Below are positions 8,160 to 16,605 of a stretch of 64,000 bases of DNA, piece by piece (positions within the stretch are counted from its first letter, which is position 1; each line of letters opens with the position of its first letter). Below the pieces are notes generated by a model that saw only the letters and a program-made list of their open reading frames with translations, was not told the DNA's origin and ran no database searches. The position numbers and the translations under genes were made by a program. The stretch covers positions 992,001 to 1,056,000 of the forward strand of contig JAWKKG010000002.1 in assembly GCA_041393395.1 (NCBI GenBank), read 5' to 3'. The stretch comes from JAGQIB01 sp041393395. GTDB lineage: Bacteria; ARS69.

Positions 8160-8870
8160 CTACTCCCGGCCCGCCGCCCCCACCAGCGCCTCGAACAGCC
8201 TCTTCTGCGGCGCCTCCGTCATCAGCTCCGGGTGCCACTCCACGCCGAGCAGGAACCGTCCGCTCGAGGCCTCGGCCTCGAAGCCCTCGATGACGCCGTC
8301 CGCCGCGCGCGCCGTCACCACGAGGCCGTCGCCCACGCGCTTGGGGGCCTGATGGTGCGACGTGTTCACCACGACCTGCGCGCCGCCGAGGATCTCGCGC
8401 AGGCGGCTGCCGGCCGTGAGGTCGATCGGGTGCCGCGGGAGATCGGGGAACTCACCGCCGTGCTCGATCGGATTCTCGATCTGGGTGGGGATGTTCTGGA
8501 CGAGCGACCCGCCGGACGCGACGGCGAGCAGCTGGCAGCCGTAGCAGATCCCGAGCACCGGCACGTACGACGCCAAGGCCGCGCGCGCGAGCGCGAGGTC
8601 GAACGCCAGCCGAACCGGATCCGCCGGGTTGTGGGAGGCGAGCGGGGTCTCGCCGTACAGCGCCGGGTCGATGTCCTCGCCGCCCGGGATGATCAGGGCG
8701 TCGACGGTCGCGAGGACGCCGGGCGCATCCTCCGGATTCGCGAGAGGCGGGAGCAGCACGGGACGCCCGCCGGCCTCCTCCACGCGTCCCACGTACTCGT
8801 CGAAAACGAACAGCAGCTTGCGTCGATCGGATCGCGTGTCGCACGCGATCCCCACCACCGGCTTGATCAT
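8160..8870 (-). CDS. Gamma-glutamyl-gamma-aminobutyrate hydrolase family protein (class I GATase-like)
   Basis: A protein of 236 residues from ATG 8870. It has the Peptidase C26/PuuD layout: PVVGIACDTR at the N-terminus, the GG loop LIIPGGEDIDPALYGE (60-73), the nucleophile elbow GICYGCQ with Cys109, and a C-terminal GVEWHPE containing the catalytic His. Family members hydrolyse gamma-glutamyl amides such as gamma-Glu-GABA in putrescine breakdown, or other gamma-glutamyl conjugates. No other putrescine genes are nearby, so the substrate is uncertain. Its ATG overlaps the TGA of the upstream beta-barrel gene by one base (TGATG on the minus strand). Confidence 0.9.
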   Translation of the reverse strand: MIKPVVGIACDTRSDRRKLLFVFDEYVGRVEEAGGRPVLLPPLANPEDAPGVLATVDALIIPGGEDIDPALYGETPLASHNPADPVRLAFDLALARAALASYVPVLGICYGCQLLAVASGGSLVQNIPTQIENPIEHGGEFPDLPRHPIDLTAGSRLREILGGAQVVVNTSHHQAPKRVGDGLVVTARAADGVIEGFEAEASSGRFLLGVEWHPELMTEAPQKRLFEALVGAAGRE

Positions 8871-9541
8871 CAGAACAGGAACCCCAGGTTCGCGCCGAAG
8901 TCCCACTCGTGCGCCCAGTTCGAGCGCGGGAATCTCCATCGGAGTCCCTCGTCGTCGAGCAGGAAGTCGTGCTTGCGGTTGAGGTACGCCCAGCGCGAGC
9001 GCACGTGGAGTCGGAGGCGCGCTCGCGTGGCGGCGCGCATGCGCAGACCGGCGGAGGCGCCCATCGCGAATCGGTCCTCGGTCTCGTGCTCGAATCCGAA
9101 CTTCGTAAGGCCCGCGTGCACGCCGCCGAACCAGCGGCGACGATCGTACGCGCGACCGCTGTAGCGCAGCAGTCCGGCCAGGAAGTCGTCCACCACGACG
9201 TCGACGTCGATGGGCGCCTCGCCGTCGTACGGCTTCGGGTTCGTGACGTTCGTGGACTGGCGGCTCCACAGGACCTCGAGCTGCGTGTCCGGCCGCATCC
9301 AGCGCCCGATCGAGGCTCCGTAGCTCGCGCTCGACTCGAAGTGGAGGTCGGAGAGCTCGTCGCCGGAGACCTTGTCCTCGCGCCCCTTGAGGTCGCCGCC
9401 GACCCGCCACCCGCCACCGCCCGAGATCTCGATCGTGCCGACGCGCTCCGCCCGCGCGACACTCGGGGCGCCGACCGCGAGCGCGAGCGCGAGTATGGTG
9501 CCGAGCCGGACGTGCCACGAATCGCAGCGGTCGCGCTTCAC
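8870..9541 (-). CDS. Outer-membrane beta-barrel protein (OmpA-N/OMP_b-brl-like)
   Basis: A protein of 223 residues from GTG 9541-9539, with GGAGG about 6 bases upstream. The signal peptide ends near SVARA. The mature chain alternates hydrophobic and polar residues in strands such as TQLEVLWSRQS and FGGVHAGLTKFGFE, and ends with an aromatic residue after WDFGANLGFLF, a typical barrel-assembly C-terminal signal. It likely forms an 8-strand barrel. It is translationally coupled to the downstream hydrolase gene by a TGATG overlap. The specific role is unknown. Confidence 0.75.
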   Translation of the reverse strand: MKRDRCDSWHVRLGTILALALAVGAPSVARAERVGTIEISGGGGWRVGGDLKGREDKVSGDELSDLHFESSASYGASIGRWMRPDTQLEVLWSRQSTNVTNPKPYDGEAPIDVDVVVDDFLAGLLRYSGRAYDRRRWFGGVHAGLTKFGFEHETEDRFAMGASAGLRMRAATRARLRLHVRSRWAYLNRKHDFLLDDEGLRWRFPRSNWAHEWDFGANLGFLF

Positions 9542-9706
9542 GTGGATTCCTCCGAGGGACGGGACTCCCGATGGTCCCGCACCGAAGGCGCCGTTCGCAA
9601 GCAAGAACATGGTGCGGAACGGCTCCGCGACCTCGCGGCGCCGGGTCTGGCGCGCCGACCCGACCTCTGGCACGATGACCGCCTCGGGGGAGGAAGGAGT
9701 CGACCC

Positions 9707-10420
9707 ATGAAGACGGGATTCGGACCGGCCCTGCTGATCGCGCTCGGTCTCGCCGCGGCCGGCTGGCTCGGCGGCCAGGGTTACGTGAAGGGCAAGACCG
9801 CGGACCGATACGTGTCGGTCAAGGGACTCGCGGAGCGCGAGGTCACGGCCGACGTCGCGTTCTGGCCGCTGCGCTACATAGCGACCGACGATCAGCTCGC
9901 CCGCGCGCAGGGCTCGATCGAGTCCAGCCGACAGACCGTGCTCGCGTTTCTCGAAAAGCACGGAATTCCGGCCGAGGCGGTCGAGGTGAGCTTCCTCGAG
10001 GTGCAGGACAAGCTCGCGAACGCGTGGGGCAACAACAACCCGACGGGCGGGCGCTACGTGATCAACCAGACGCTCATGGTGAACACCGAGAACGTGGATG
10101 CCGTGCGCGCGGCGAGTCAGGACGTGGGCTCGCTCGTGAAGCAGGGGGTCGTGCTCGGCGGAACCTACGGCGGCCCGACGTACCTGTTCCGCGGCCTGAA
10201 CGATCTCAAGCCCGGGATGATCGGCGAGGCCACGGCCAGCGCGCGCGAGGCGGCCGAGAAGTTCGCGCACGACTCCGGCGCGCGACTCGGCGGGATCCGC
10301 ACGGCGAATCAGGGCGTGTTCCAGATCCTGCCGCGCGATCGCGCGCCCGGAGTCTCCGAGGAGAACCAGCTCCACAAGGTCGTGCGCGTGGTGACCACGG
10401 TGGAGTACATGCTGGAGTAG
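9707..10420 (+). CDS. SIMPL domain-containing protein
   Basis: A protein of 237 residues from ATG 9707, with GGAGGAAGGAG upstream. Residues 4-22 form a signal anchor (LLIALGLAAAGWLGG). The rest matches the SIMPL (DUF541) family: the motif DRYVSVKGLAEREVTADVA at the start, a central QTVLAFLEKHGI helix and a C-terminal VVRVVTTVEYMLE strand. Such proteins are periplasmic or envelope-anchored oligomers of unclear function. It is divergent from the beta-barrel/hydrolase pair, with 165 bases between starts, and convergent with the next barrel gene. Confidence 0.85.
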   Translation: MKTGFGPALLIALGLAAAGWLGGQGYVKGKTADRYVSVKGLAEREVTADVAFWPLRYIATDDQLARAQGSIESSRQTVLAFLEKHGIPAEAVEVSFLEVQDKLANAWGNNNPTGGRYVINQTLMVNTENVDAVRAASQDVGSLVKQGVVLGGTYGGPTYLFRGLNDLKPGMIGEATASAREAAEKFAHDSGARLGGIRTANQGVFQILPRDRAPGVSEENQLHKVVRVVTTVEYMLE

Positions 10421-10437
10421 CGAACGCCGCAGGGAAT

Positions 10438-10470
10438 GCGAGCGTCGCGCTCCCCCGACGCGACGCTCGC
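10438..10470. terminator. Perfect 12-bp hairpin between convergent genes
   Basis: GCGAGCGTCGCG (10438-10449) and its exact complement (10459-10470) flank a 9-base loop. The hairpin sits in the 55-base gap between stops at 10420 (+) and 10476 (-). No T-tract follows, but it should stall polymerase from either side. Confidence 0.6.
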
Positions 10471-10475
10471 CCGAC

Positions 10476-11117
10476 TCACAGCAGGAACGCGATTCCTGCC
10501 CCAGCCTCCCAGCGCAGGATCGAGCCCGTCCCCGAGAACGGGTAGCAGTCACCGTCCGGATTGCACAGCAGCGGTTTGCGGCCGGTGATCGTGTAGCGAA
10601 CGCGCGCGTTCGTCTTGAGGAACCAGCGGCCGGTGATCCGCGAGCGCGTGCCCGCGCCGACGCCGAACGTCGGGCGCACGCGGGTGACGTTGTCGGAATC
10701 GAACCGCGTGAGCCCGGCGATTGCGCCGCCGCGAATCCGGTGACGTTGCGCCGCGCCGACCGGGCGCTGGACCTCGGCCGCGAGATGCAGCTCGTCGAAC
10801 GTCACGGGAAAGCCGATCGGTTCCAGTCCGGTCGGCGGATCCACTTCGTCGACCCGGGCGTCCAGGTGCCGGTAGCCGAGCTCGAACACGTAGCGACCCT
10901 CGGGATTCCACGCGAGCGCCAGGGACAGACCGTTTCCGGAGTCGAGCGGCAGATCGCCGCGCGCGCGGCCGCCCTCGCGGTAGCCCTGGAACTCCCCGCC
11001 CCCCGCGACGTCGACCGCCATCGACACTTCCAGGGAATCGGTGCGCGCGGTCTGCGCCGCGACGGGGGCGCCTGCGATCAACGTCAGCAGTCCGACGAGG
11101 AACATCCGAAGTCTCAC
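10476..11117 (-). CDS. Outer-membrane beta-barrel protein
   Basis: A protein of 213 residues from GTG 11117-11115, with GGAG four bases upstream and inside the end of the preceding gene. The signal peptide ends in GAPVAAQ. Repeating amphipathic strands (GYRHLDARVDEVD, VGAGTRSRITGRWFLKTNARVRYTI) and the ending EAGAGIAFLL suggest a small barrel of the same type as the 8870-9541 gene, but with different sequence. It lies immediately downstream of the GH38-like glycosidase, so the two probably form an operon. Confidence 0.7.
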   Translation of the reverse strand: MRLRMFLVGLLTLIAGAPVAAQTARTDSLEVSMAVDVAGGGEFQGYREGGRARGDLPLDSGNGLSLALAWNPEGRYVFELGYRHLDARVDEVDPPTGLEPIGFPVTFDELHLAAEVQRPVGAAQRHRIRGGAIAGLTRFDSDNVTRVRPTFGVGAGTRSRITGRWFLKTNARVRYTITGRKPLLCNPDGDCYPFSGTGSILRWEAGAGIAFLL

Positions 11118-11124
11118 GGGTCTC

Positions 11125-13971
11125 CTAGTGGCCGAGCACGACGACTCGCTTCGCCGTCTCGCCGGAATCGGTTTCGAGTCTCAGGAAATAGACGCCGGCC
11201 GCGACGTCGGCCGCCCAGTGGACCGTGTGCGGTCCTGCCGGCCACCGCCCCTGCGCGACGCGTTCCACGCGCCGGCCGTGCAGGTCGTAGGCCGTGATCT
11301 TCACCGGTCCGTCGGCCGGCAGCACGAAGCGGATCGCGCGATCGATGCCCGTGCGCGCCGGATTCGGAGCGATCGAGAGATCGATCCGCGGGCCGGAAGG
11401 GGAAGTCACCGTGGTCGTCGTGGCCGCGAGCGCCACCCGCGCGGTGCTGAGCCCGTGCGGGAGCAGAGGCAACGAGACCGTCCGGGTGCCGGTCGCGAGC
11501 GGCTGGAGATCCGTCTCGAGATGGGAAGTCTCCCAGGCGGCGACCACCGTGTCGTTCGGCCAGGTCATCGTGAGCGTGGGCGACGTGTCCTCGAGATTCC
11601 ACCAGCGCGTCACCACGCCCGCGCCGCGACCGTCCTCGTGCGGCTTGAGCGCCCACAGGATCGCCGACGTGTCCGCGCCCAGCAGCGAGTAGCTCGCGGC
11701 CGGATAGGGACCGGCTCCCGTCACCCGGAACGTGAGCAACGGGTTCTGGTGCTCGAGCGCGAAGCGCATCGCTTCCGTGGCGGTCCAGGCGTCGTGCGGC
11801 CGGGCGGCCACGCGATGCAGGAAGAACGAGTCGCCGCCCTGGTTCGCGATGCCGCCGACGGATCCGTCGACCTGCATGCCCACGGTGAGGGTGGCGCGGG
11901 GAGAGTTCTCGTCCAGGAACGTCGGCGTGCTGCCGCCCAGACGGAAGAACGGACTGTCGGCGGACGAAAGCGTGACCCCGAACGACGCGTTCGAGCGATC
12001 GAGGAAGTGGTTCAGCGTGAGCCAGTCGGTGCGCGCGTTCGCATTCGCGTAGTCGCCGCCGTTCGCCTGCGTGCGCGCGGTCGCGATCATCCCGACCTCT
12101 TCGTGGCGCCAGGTCCCGCCGGGCACCGCGACGTCCCACGCGGTGTCCACGAAGCCGCCGAAGTTCTCGGTGACGGTCGCCTCCAGGTCGATACGCGGCG
12201 ACGAGCCGCCGTACAGCCGGACGCGCGTCTCGTGTGCCGGGCTGCCGCCGGAGAGAGCGCGGACCGTGGCGAACACGGGGCCGACCTCGCCGATCACGGC
12301 CGGGCTCGTCCCGTTCTCGAAGTCGCCCCACGCGCCGCCGTTCGCCACGAGCTGCAGGTCGCCGCGTGTGTGGTCGATCACGCTCGTGAGCTGGCCGCGC
12401 GGGCCCATCGTCACGGCGATCGCGCCGTTGTCGAGCGTGGCGCCCGCGAACGTCGCGACCGGGGGGAAGGTCGGGCCCGCGCCGCCGCGGACCTCGTACA
12501 CGCGGTAGCCGACGGCGGGAACGTCCTCGGCGAGGATCGCGAAGTCGCGCCCGGACACGAGCTGGAACGGCACGGGCTTGTTCGTCACGACGTCGATCAC
12601 GTGGAACGGGAACGGAGTGGAGACCGTGATCCGCGCGACGTCGGTCCGGGACCAGGACAGCGGATTGAACACGGCGTGGCGCTCGGCGCCGTTCGGATTG
12701 TCGACGAGCTCGCCCAGGCGGGCGCGCGTGGCCACGTCGAGGTCGTTCACGTAGCTCGTGAGCGTCTCCTGGATCGAGCGCTGCCAGTCGGCCCGCTCCT
12801 GCTCGGAAACCCCCGGGCCCGGCGAGAACGAGTGCTCCGCGTAGAGGCCGCACGCGAGCATCGCGCTGTCGCGGCCCGCGGCAAACGTGCTCCAGAACGA
12901 GGAGTCCGCGAGGAGCGCGAGCGTGCTGAGCGCTTCCACACCGCGCAGCCGTTCGGTCGCCCGCCGGAGCTCCGCCGTGGGCTCCGCGAGCGACGCGACG
13001 TACAGATCCCACTCGTTGCCGAACGCGCCGCCGAACGTGTCGATGTCGTTCCCGTGCGTCGCCTCGAAGTCCTCGAAGAAGTCGATCTCGTTCGAGACGA
13101 TCACGCGTCGCGACGCGTTCGAGCGTGACTGGGCGACGTTCAGGAACGCGTCGGTGGTGGTCTGCAGGTCGTCCCAGCCGTGTCCGAAAGCGCCGGCGAC
13201 GTCGAAGGGCCAGCGCGAGAGGAACGCCGGGTCCGCGTCGAGACGATCCACCGCGACCGCGGGATCGCGGGCCTCCGCGTAGCCGCCGATATCCTTCTCG
13301 TCGTAGAGCAGCGAGTTCCACTTCATGAGGATGGACCGCCCGTCCGGCCCCGCGAACCGGTAGACCTCGCGCGGGCGATCCGCCGCGTCGATCTGGGTGA
13401 CGCAGTTGCAGATCCCCTTCCACGAGTACTTCACGCCGCAGCCCGCCCACAGCGACGCGACGCCGCCGGGAATCGTCTGGTTCTCCATGGGCACCACGAG
13501 CGGGAACGAGAGTCCTTCCTGTCGCTCGAGGCGGCCGGCGTAGTAGCCGCCGCGGATGATCTGCTCCGGCGACATCGCGCCGTAGAGCTGGACGAGCGGG
13601 TTGACGGGAACGGTGATCGAGCCGTCGCGCACGTGATCGAGGAGACGATCGAAGTCGGCGGCCGATCGCGCCCGCTCGTACTCCCAGAGCCAGAGTGTGC
13701 CGTCGAGGTTGAACTTGCCGCGGAAATCCTCCGGCTGCCCGGCCGTGGCGTCCGCCTGATCGAGGTAGTAGTCGATCATGTCCTGGAACGCCTGCCGGTA
13801 CGCCGTCACGCCGCCCGTCCACAGATAGTCGGTGTGGTCGTCGTTCGCGAGGTACAGACGCTTCTGGGTGCCACGCGCGTCCGGGCGCGCCTCCGCCCCA
13901 CGCGGTACGAGCGCCATGAAGGCGAGGAGCACGAGGAGCCAGCAGCGGGCAGGCGGGAGCGGGCGCAACAT
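11125..13971 (-). CDS. GH38-like glycoside hydrolase with C-terminal sorting domain
   Basis: About 948 residues from ATG 13971 (an in-frame GTG at 13986 is possible; neither has a strong Shine-Dalgarno). The signal peptide is LLVLLAFMALVPRGAEA. The mature N-terminus carries LANDDHTDYLWTGG. Its Asp/His cluster resembles the metal-binding H-x-D-x-x-W of GH38 alpha-mannosidases and related GH38 proteins. A mid-region strand set (AVFNPLSWSRTDVARI) and a long beta-sandwich region follow, as in GH38 C-terminal domains. The last 90 residues form a FlgD/Por-type sorting domain (SIAPNPARTG, then AAGVYFLRLETDSG and KRVVVLGH). It is likely a secreted or surface glycosidase; the sugar is unknown. Confidence 0.75.
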   Translation of the reverse strand: MLRPLPPARCWLLVLLAFMALVPRGAEARPDARGTQKRLYLANDDHTDYLWTGGVTAYRQAFQDMIDYYLDQADATAGQPEDFRGKFNLDGTLWLWEYERARSAADFDRLLDHVRDGSITVPVNPLVQLYGAMSPEQIIRGGYYAGRLERQEGLSFPLVVPMENQTIPGGVASLWAGCGVKYSWKGICNCVTQIDAADRPREVYRFAGPDGRSILMKWNSLLYDEKDIGGYAEARDPAVAVDRLDADPAFLSRWPFDVAGAFGHGWDDLQTTTDAFLNVAQSRSNASRRVIVSNEIDFFEDFEATHGNDIDTFGGAFGNEWDLYVASLAEPTAELRRATERLRGVEALSTLALLADSSFWSTFAAGRDSAMLACGLYAEHSFSPGPGVSEQERADWQRSIQETLTSYVNDLDVATRARLGELVDNPNGAERHAVFNPLSWSRTDVARITVSTPFPFHVIDVVTNKPVPFQLVSGRDFAILAEDVPAVGYRVYEVRGGAGPTFPPVATFAGATLDNGAIAVTMGPRGQLTSVIDHTRGDLQLVANGGAWGDFENGTSPAVIGEVGPVFATVRALSGGSPAHETRVRLYGGSSPRIDLEATVTENFGGFVDTAWDVAVPGGTWRHEEVGMIATARTQANGGDYANANARTDWLTLNHFLDRSNASFGVTLSSADSPFFRLGGSTPTFLDENSPRATLTVGMQVDGSVGGIANQGGDSFFLHRVAARPHDAWTATEAMRFALEHQNPLLTFRVTGAGPYPAASYSLLGADTSAILWALKPHEDGRGAGVVTRWWNLEDTSPTLTMTWPNDTVVAAWETSHLETDLQPLATGTRTVSLPLLPHGLSTARVALAATTTTVTSPSGPRIDLSIAPNPARTGIDRAIRFVLPADGPVKITAYDLHGRRVERVAQGRWPAGPHTVHWAADVAAGVYFLRLETDSGETAKRVVVLGH

Positions 13972-14041
13972 CGGGGGATGATACACCGACCGACCGTTCG
14001 GTTTCTGCCCTTTCCGGGTTCGAGGCCGGGTCGGGCCGCCG

Positions 14042-15067
14042 TCACGCTTCCCGGCACAGCTCCAGACCGGCGGTCACGAAAGCCCACTGAAGGCGCATCT
14101 GATCCGGGATCGGCATCGAAACCAGACCGGCGGCCGCGATCTCCCCGCCGATCTCGTGCTTGTCGCCCCCCGAGCGAAGGCGGGCGCCCCACCGGCCGAG
14201 GCGGTCGCGCTGGGTGCGGAGGTCCTCGCTCGTCTCCGGCGGTGCGCCGGGGGCGGGCCGCGGGGACAGCAGCAGCGGCATCTCGCTCACCAGGGTCAAC
14301 GGGTCGCCGCCGAGGCGTCGGATCGCCTCCATGGACGTGGGCCGGAAGAGCGCCGCCGTCGCGTGGTCACCCCGATCGCGAAAGTACTGCGCCATGGGCC
14401 GGGAGTCCGGGCGGGTGCTGAACCCGGGCCCGATCCGGACGAAGCCCTTGTCGCCGCCGCGATCCACGTCGTGGAGCACGTAGCCGAGGCGGGCGACCTC
14501 CTGCGTGCATCGCTCGCGCAGCGGCGCGGAACGATCCGCCCACGAGGCGTCGAGCAGGAACCAAGGACCGCGCGCGATCGACATGCCGTGCAGCGAGGCG
14601 TGCAGCGCGAACGGCTTCTTGGACGAGCGCCACCACGCGTCGATCGCGCGTGCTTCGGGTCGCGCTTCGTGGTCGTCGACGTCGCGCGGGAACCCGAACT
14701 CGAGGTCGTCACCGGGGAGTTCACGCACCACGTGTTCGAGGTAGCGGACCGGATCGACGGAGTCTCCGAGCGAATCCGTCCACGCGGCGTTCGCGGCGGC
14801 GCCGTCCGGGTTCGTGTGCGGGATGATCCACCATTCCCACGTCGTGAGCGCTTCGTGCCCCGGCGGCAACGCGGCGAGCGCACGCACGAGGTGCGCGAGA
14901 AGTCGGGGGCCGACCGGCTCGTCGGCGTGGTTGCCGGCGAGCAGGGACACGCGCCGCGGGCCCGTCCCGAAGCGCCAGGCGTGAATGGGTCGGCCGTCGC
15001 GCGAGCGGCCGAGCGTTTCGCCGGGGGGATCCGCGTCGCCCGCGAGGATCGATTCGAAGTTCAGCAT
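14042..15067 (-). CDS. M14-family zinc carboxypeptidase-like protein
   Basis: A protein of 341 residues from ATG 15067. The zinc-binding HxxE is seen in GNHADEP (His47, Glu50), NPDG follows at 86-89, and a third ligand can come from LHASLHG (His155/His160). This is the layout of the M14 peptidase/succinylglutamate-desuccinylase superfamily. There is no signal peptide, so it is cytoplasmic and may hydrolyse amide bonds of small molecules or peptides rather than digest proteins. It is separated from the upstream glutamate dehydrogenase by a strong terminator, so it is probably transcribed independently. Confidence 0.8.
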   Translation of the reverse strand: MLNFESILAGDADPPGETLGRSRDGRPIHAWRFGTGPRRVSLLAGNHADEPVGPRLLAHLVRALAALPPGHEALTTWEWWIIPHTNPDGAAANAAWTDSLGDSVDPVRYLEHVVRELPGDDLEFGFPRDVDDHEARPEARAIDAWWRSSKKPFALHASLHGMSIARGPWFLLDASWADRSAPLRERCTQEVARLGYVLHDVDRGGDKGFVRIGPGFSTRPDSRPMAQYFRDRGDHATAALFRPTSMEAIRRLGGDPLTLVSEMPLLLSPRPAPGAPPETSEDLRTQRDRLGRWGARLRSGGDKHEIGGEIAAAGLVSMPIPDQMRLQWAFVTAGLELCREA

Positions 15068-15092
15068 GGCGGCATCATACGCGCCCGAGACA

Positions 15093-15126
15093 GAAAAGCG
15101 GCGCCGATCGTCGACCGGCGCCGCTT
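15093..15126 (-). terminator. Rho-independent terminator of the glutamate dehydrogenase gene
   Basis: On the minus strand an 11-bp perfect stem (AAGCGGCGCCG pairing across 15096-15106 and 15116-15126) with a 9-base loop is followed by TTTTCT. It lies 25 bases past the stop at 15151. Confidence 0.85.
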
Positions 15127-15150
15127 CGTTTCGGTTCGCGAGGAGGTTCC

Positions 15151-16431
15151 CTAGGGGAAGATCCCGCGCTCCATGTAGACGCGCTCCAGACGCTCGAACG
15201 CCACGATGTACGCCGCGGTCCGCCAGTCGCACCCGTGGGTGCGGGCGGTGTCGCGCACGCGTTCGTACGCTGCGGTGATCTTGCGACGCAGCTTGCCGTC
15301 GACCTCGTCGAGATCCCAGGCCTCGCTGCGCTTGCTCTGCAGCCACTCGAGGTAGCTCACGATCACGCCGCCGGAGTTGCAGAGGACGTCCGGGAGGATC
15401 GAGATCCCCTTCTCGGCGAGGACGAGTTCGCCTTCGTGCGTGGTGGGGCCGTTCGCGGCCTCGGCCACGAGCTGGACATCGATCCACGGTGCGGTTTCCG
15501 CGGTGATCTGTCCGCCGAGCGCGGCCGGCACGAAGATGTCGGCCTTCGTGGAGAGGAACGTGCGATGGTCGATGGGATCGGCGTCCGGGAAGCCGGCGAC
15601 GCCGCCGTGCTCGGCGACCCAGCCCGCGAGCTCGAACGGGTCCAGACCGCGCTCCCGCATGATCGCGCCCGTGTGATCCTCGACCGCGAGCAGGCGCGCG
15701 TGATACGGCGCCAGGAGGCGGGCGGTCCACGAGCCGACGTTTCCGAAGCCCTGCACCGTGTATGTCGCGTCCTTGAGCGAGAAGCCGCGATCGCGCGCCC
15801 AGTTCTCGATCGAGATGACCACGCCCTGACCGGTTGCCTTGTCTCGACCCACACAGCCGCCGAGCCCGATCGGCTTGCCGGTCACGACGTGCATGCTGCG
15901 CATGCGCTGCTGCGGCGGCACCATCGAGAGGTAGGTGTCGAGGATCCAGGCCATGACCTGCGCGTTCGTGTTGACGTCCGGGGCCGGGATGTCGTGATCG
16001 GGGCCGATGACGTCGCCGAGCGCATAGGTGAAACGTCGCGTGATGCGCTCGAGCTCGCGCTCCGAGTACTGGCGCGGATCGATTGCGATACCGCCCTTCG
16101 CGCCACCGAACGGAAGATCCGAGATCGCGGTCTTCCACGTCATCCAGGCGGCGAGCTCGCGCACGTGCTTGAGATCCACGTCCGGGTGGAAACGAAGCCC
16201 GCCCTTGTACGGACCGAGCACGTTGTTGTGCTGCACGCGGTAGCCCGTGAAGATCTCCACGTGACCGTCGTCCATCTTCACGGGGAAGTTCACGACGGAC
16301 TCGTTCGCGGCGTGCGCGAGGATCCGGCGGACGTCCGCGTCGAGTCCCATCAGGTCCGCGGCGCGATTGAATTGGTAGGAGGTGCCGTCGGTCGACGGCG
16401 CCGAGTCGGGTCGGGCGGATACGACGCTCAA
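15151..16431 (-). CDS. Glu/Leu/Phe/Val dehydrogenase (glutamate dehydrogenase)
   Basis: A protein of 426 residues, the usual length for NAD(P)-dependent glutamate dehydrogenases. It has the substrate-binding GPYKGGLRFHP (73-83), the catalytic PFGGAKGGI with Lys112, DIPAPDVNT and the Rossmann motif GFGNVGSWTARLL. It interconverts glutamate with 2-oxoglutarate and ammonium. The start is the only weak point: TTG 16431 is the first standard start codon in frame and has no clear Shine-Dalgarno. The upstream 16432-16605 segment holds a compact CGCCGGC-tt-GCCGGCG palindrome. A terminator follows the gene, so it is likely monocistronic. Confidence 0.95.
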   Translation of the reverse strand: MSVVSARPDSAPSTDGTSYQFNRAADLMGLDADVRRILAHAANESVVNFPVKMDDGHVEIFTGYRVQHNNVLGPYKGGLRFHPDVDLKHVRELAAWMTWKTAISDLPFGGAKGGIAIDPRQYSERELERITRRFTYALGDVIGPDHDIPAPDVNTNAQVMAWILDTYLSMVPPQQRMRSMHVVTGKPIGLGGCVGRDKATGQGVVISIENWARDRGFSLKDATYTVQGFGNVGSWTARLLAPYHARLLAVEDHTGAIMRERGLDPFELAGWVAEHGGVAGFPDADPIDHRTFLSTKADIFVPAALGGQITAETAPWIDVQLVAEAANGPTTHEGELVLAEKGISILPDVLCNSGGVIVSYLEWLQSKRSEAWDLDEVDGKLRRKITAAYERVRDTARTHGCDWRTAAYIVAFERLERVYMERGIFP

Positions 16432-16605
16432 GACACTCAGTCCGGTTGAGGGGGTCGGCTTCCGCCGGCAAGCCGGCGAATCCCTGCCAGTTGGTTTATC
16501 GGAAGCGTCCGTCTGAAATGAAGATCGGGAGAATCACGGTCGGCTCGGATGTCTGGCCCGGGTGGTCGGGGAGGGATCTACTCGGAGGAGATCCGAGTCT
16601 AGCAC

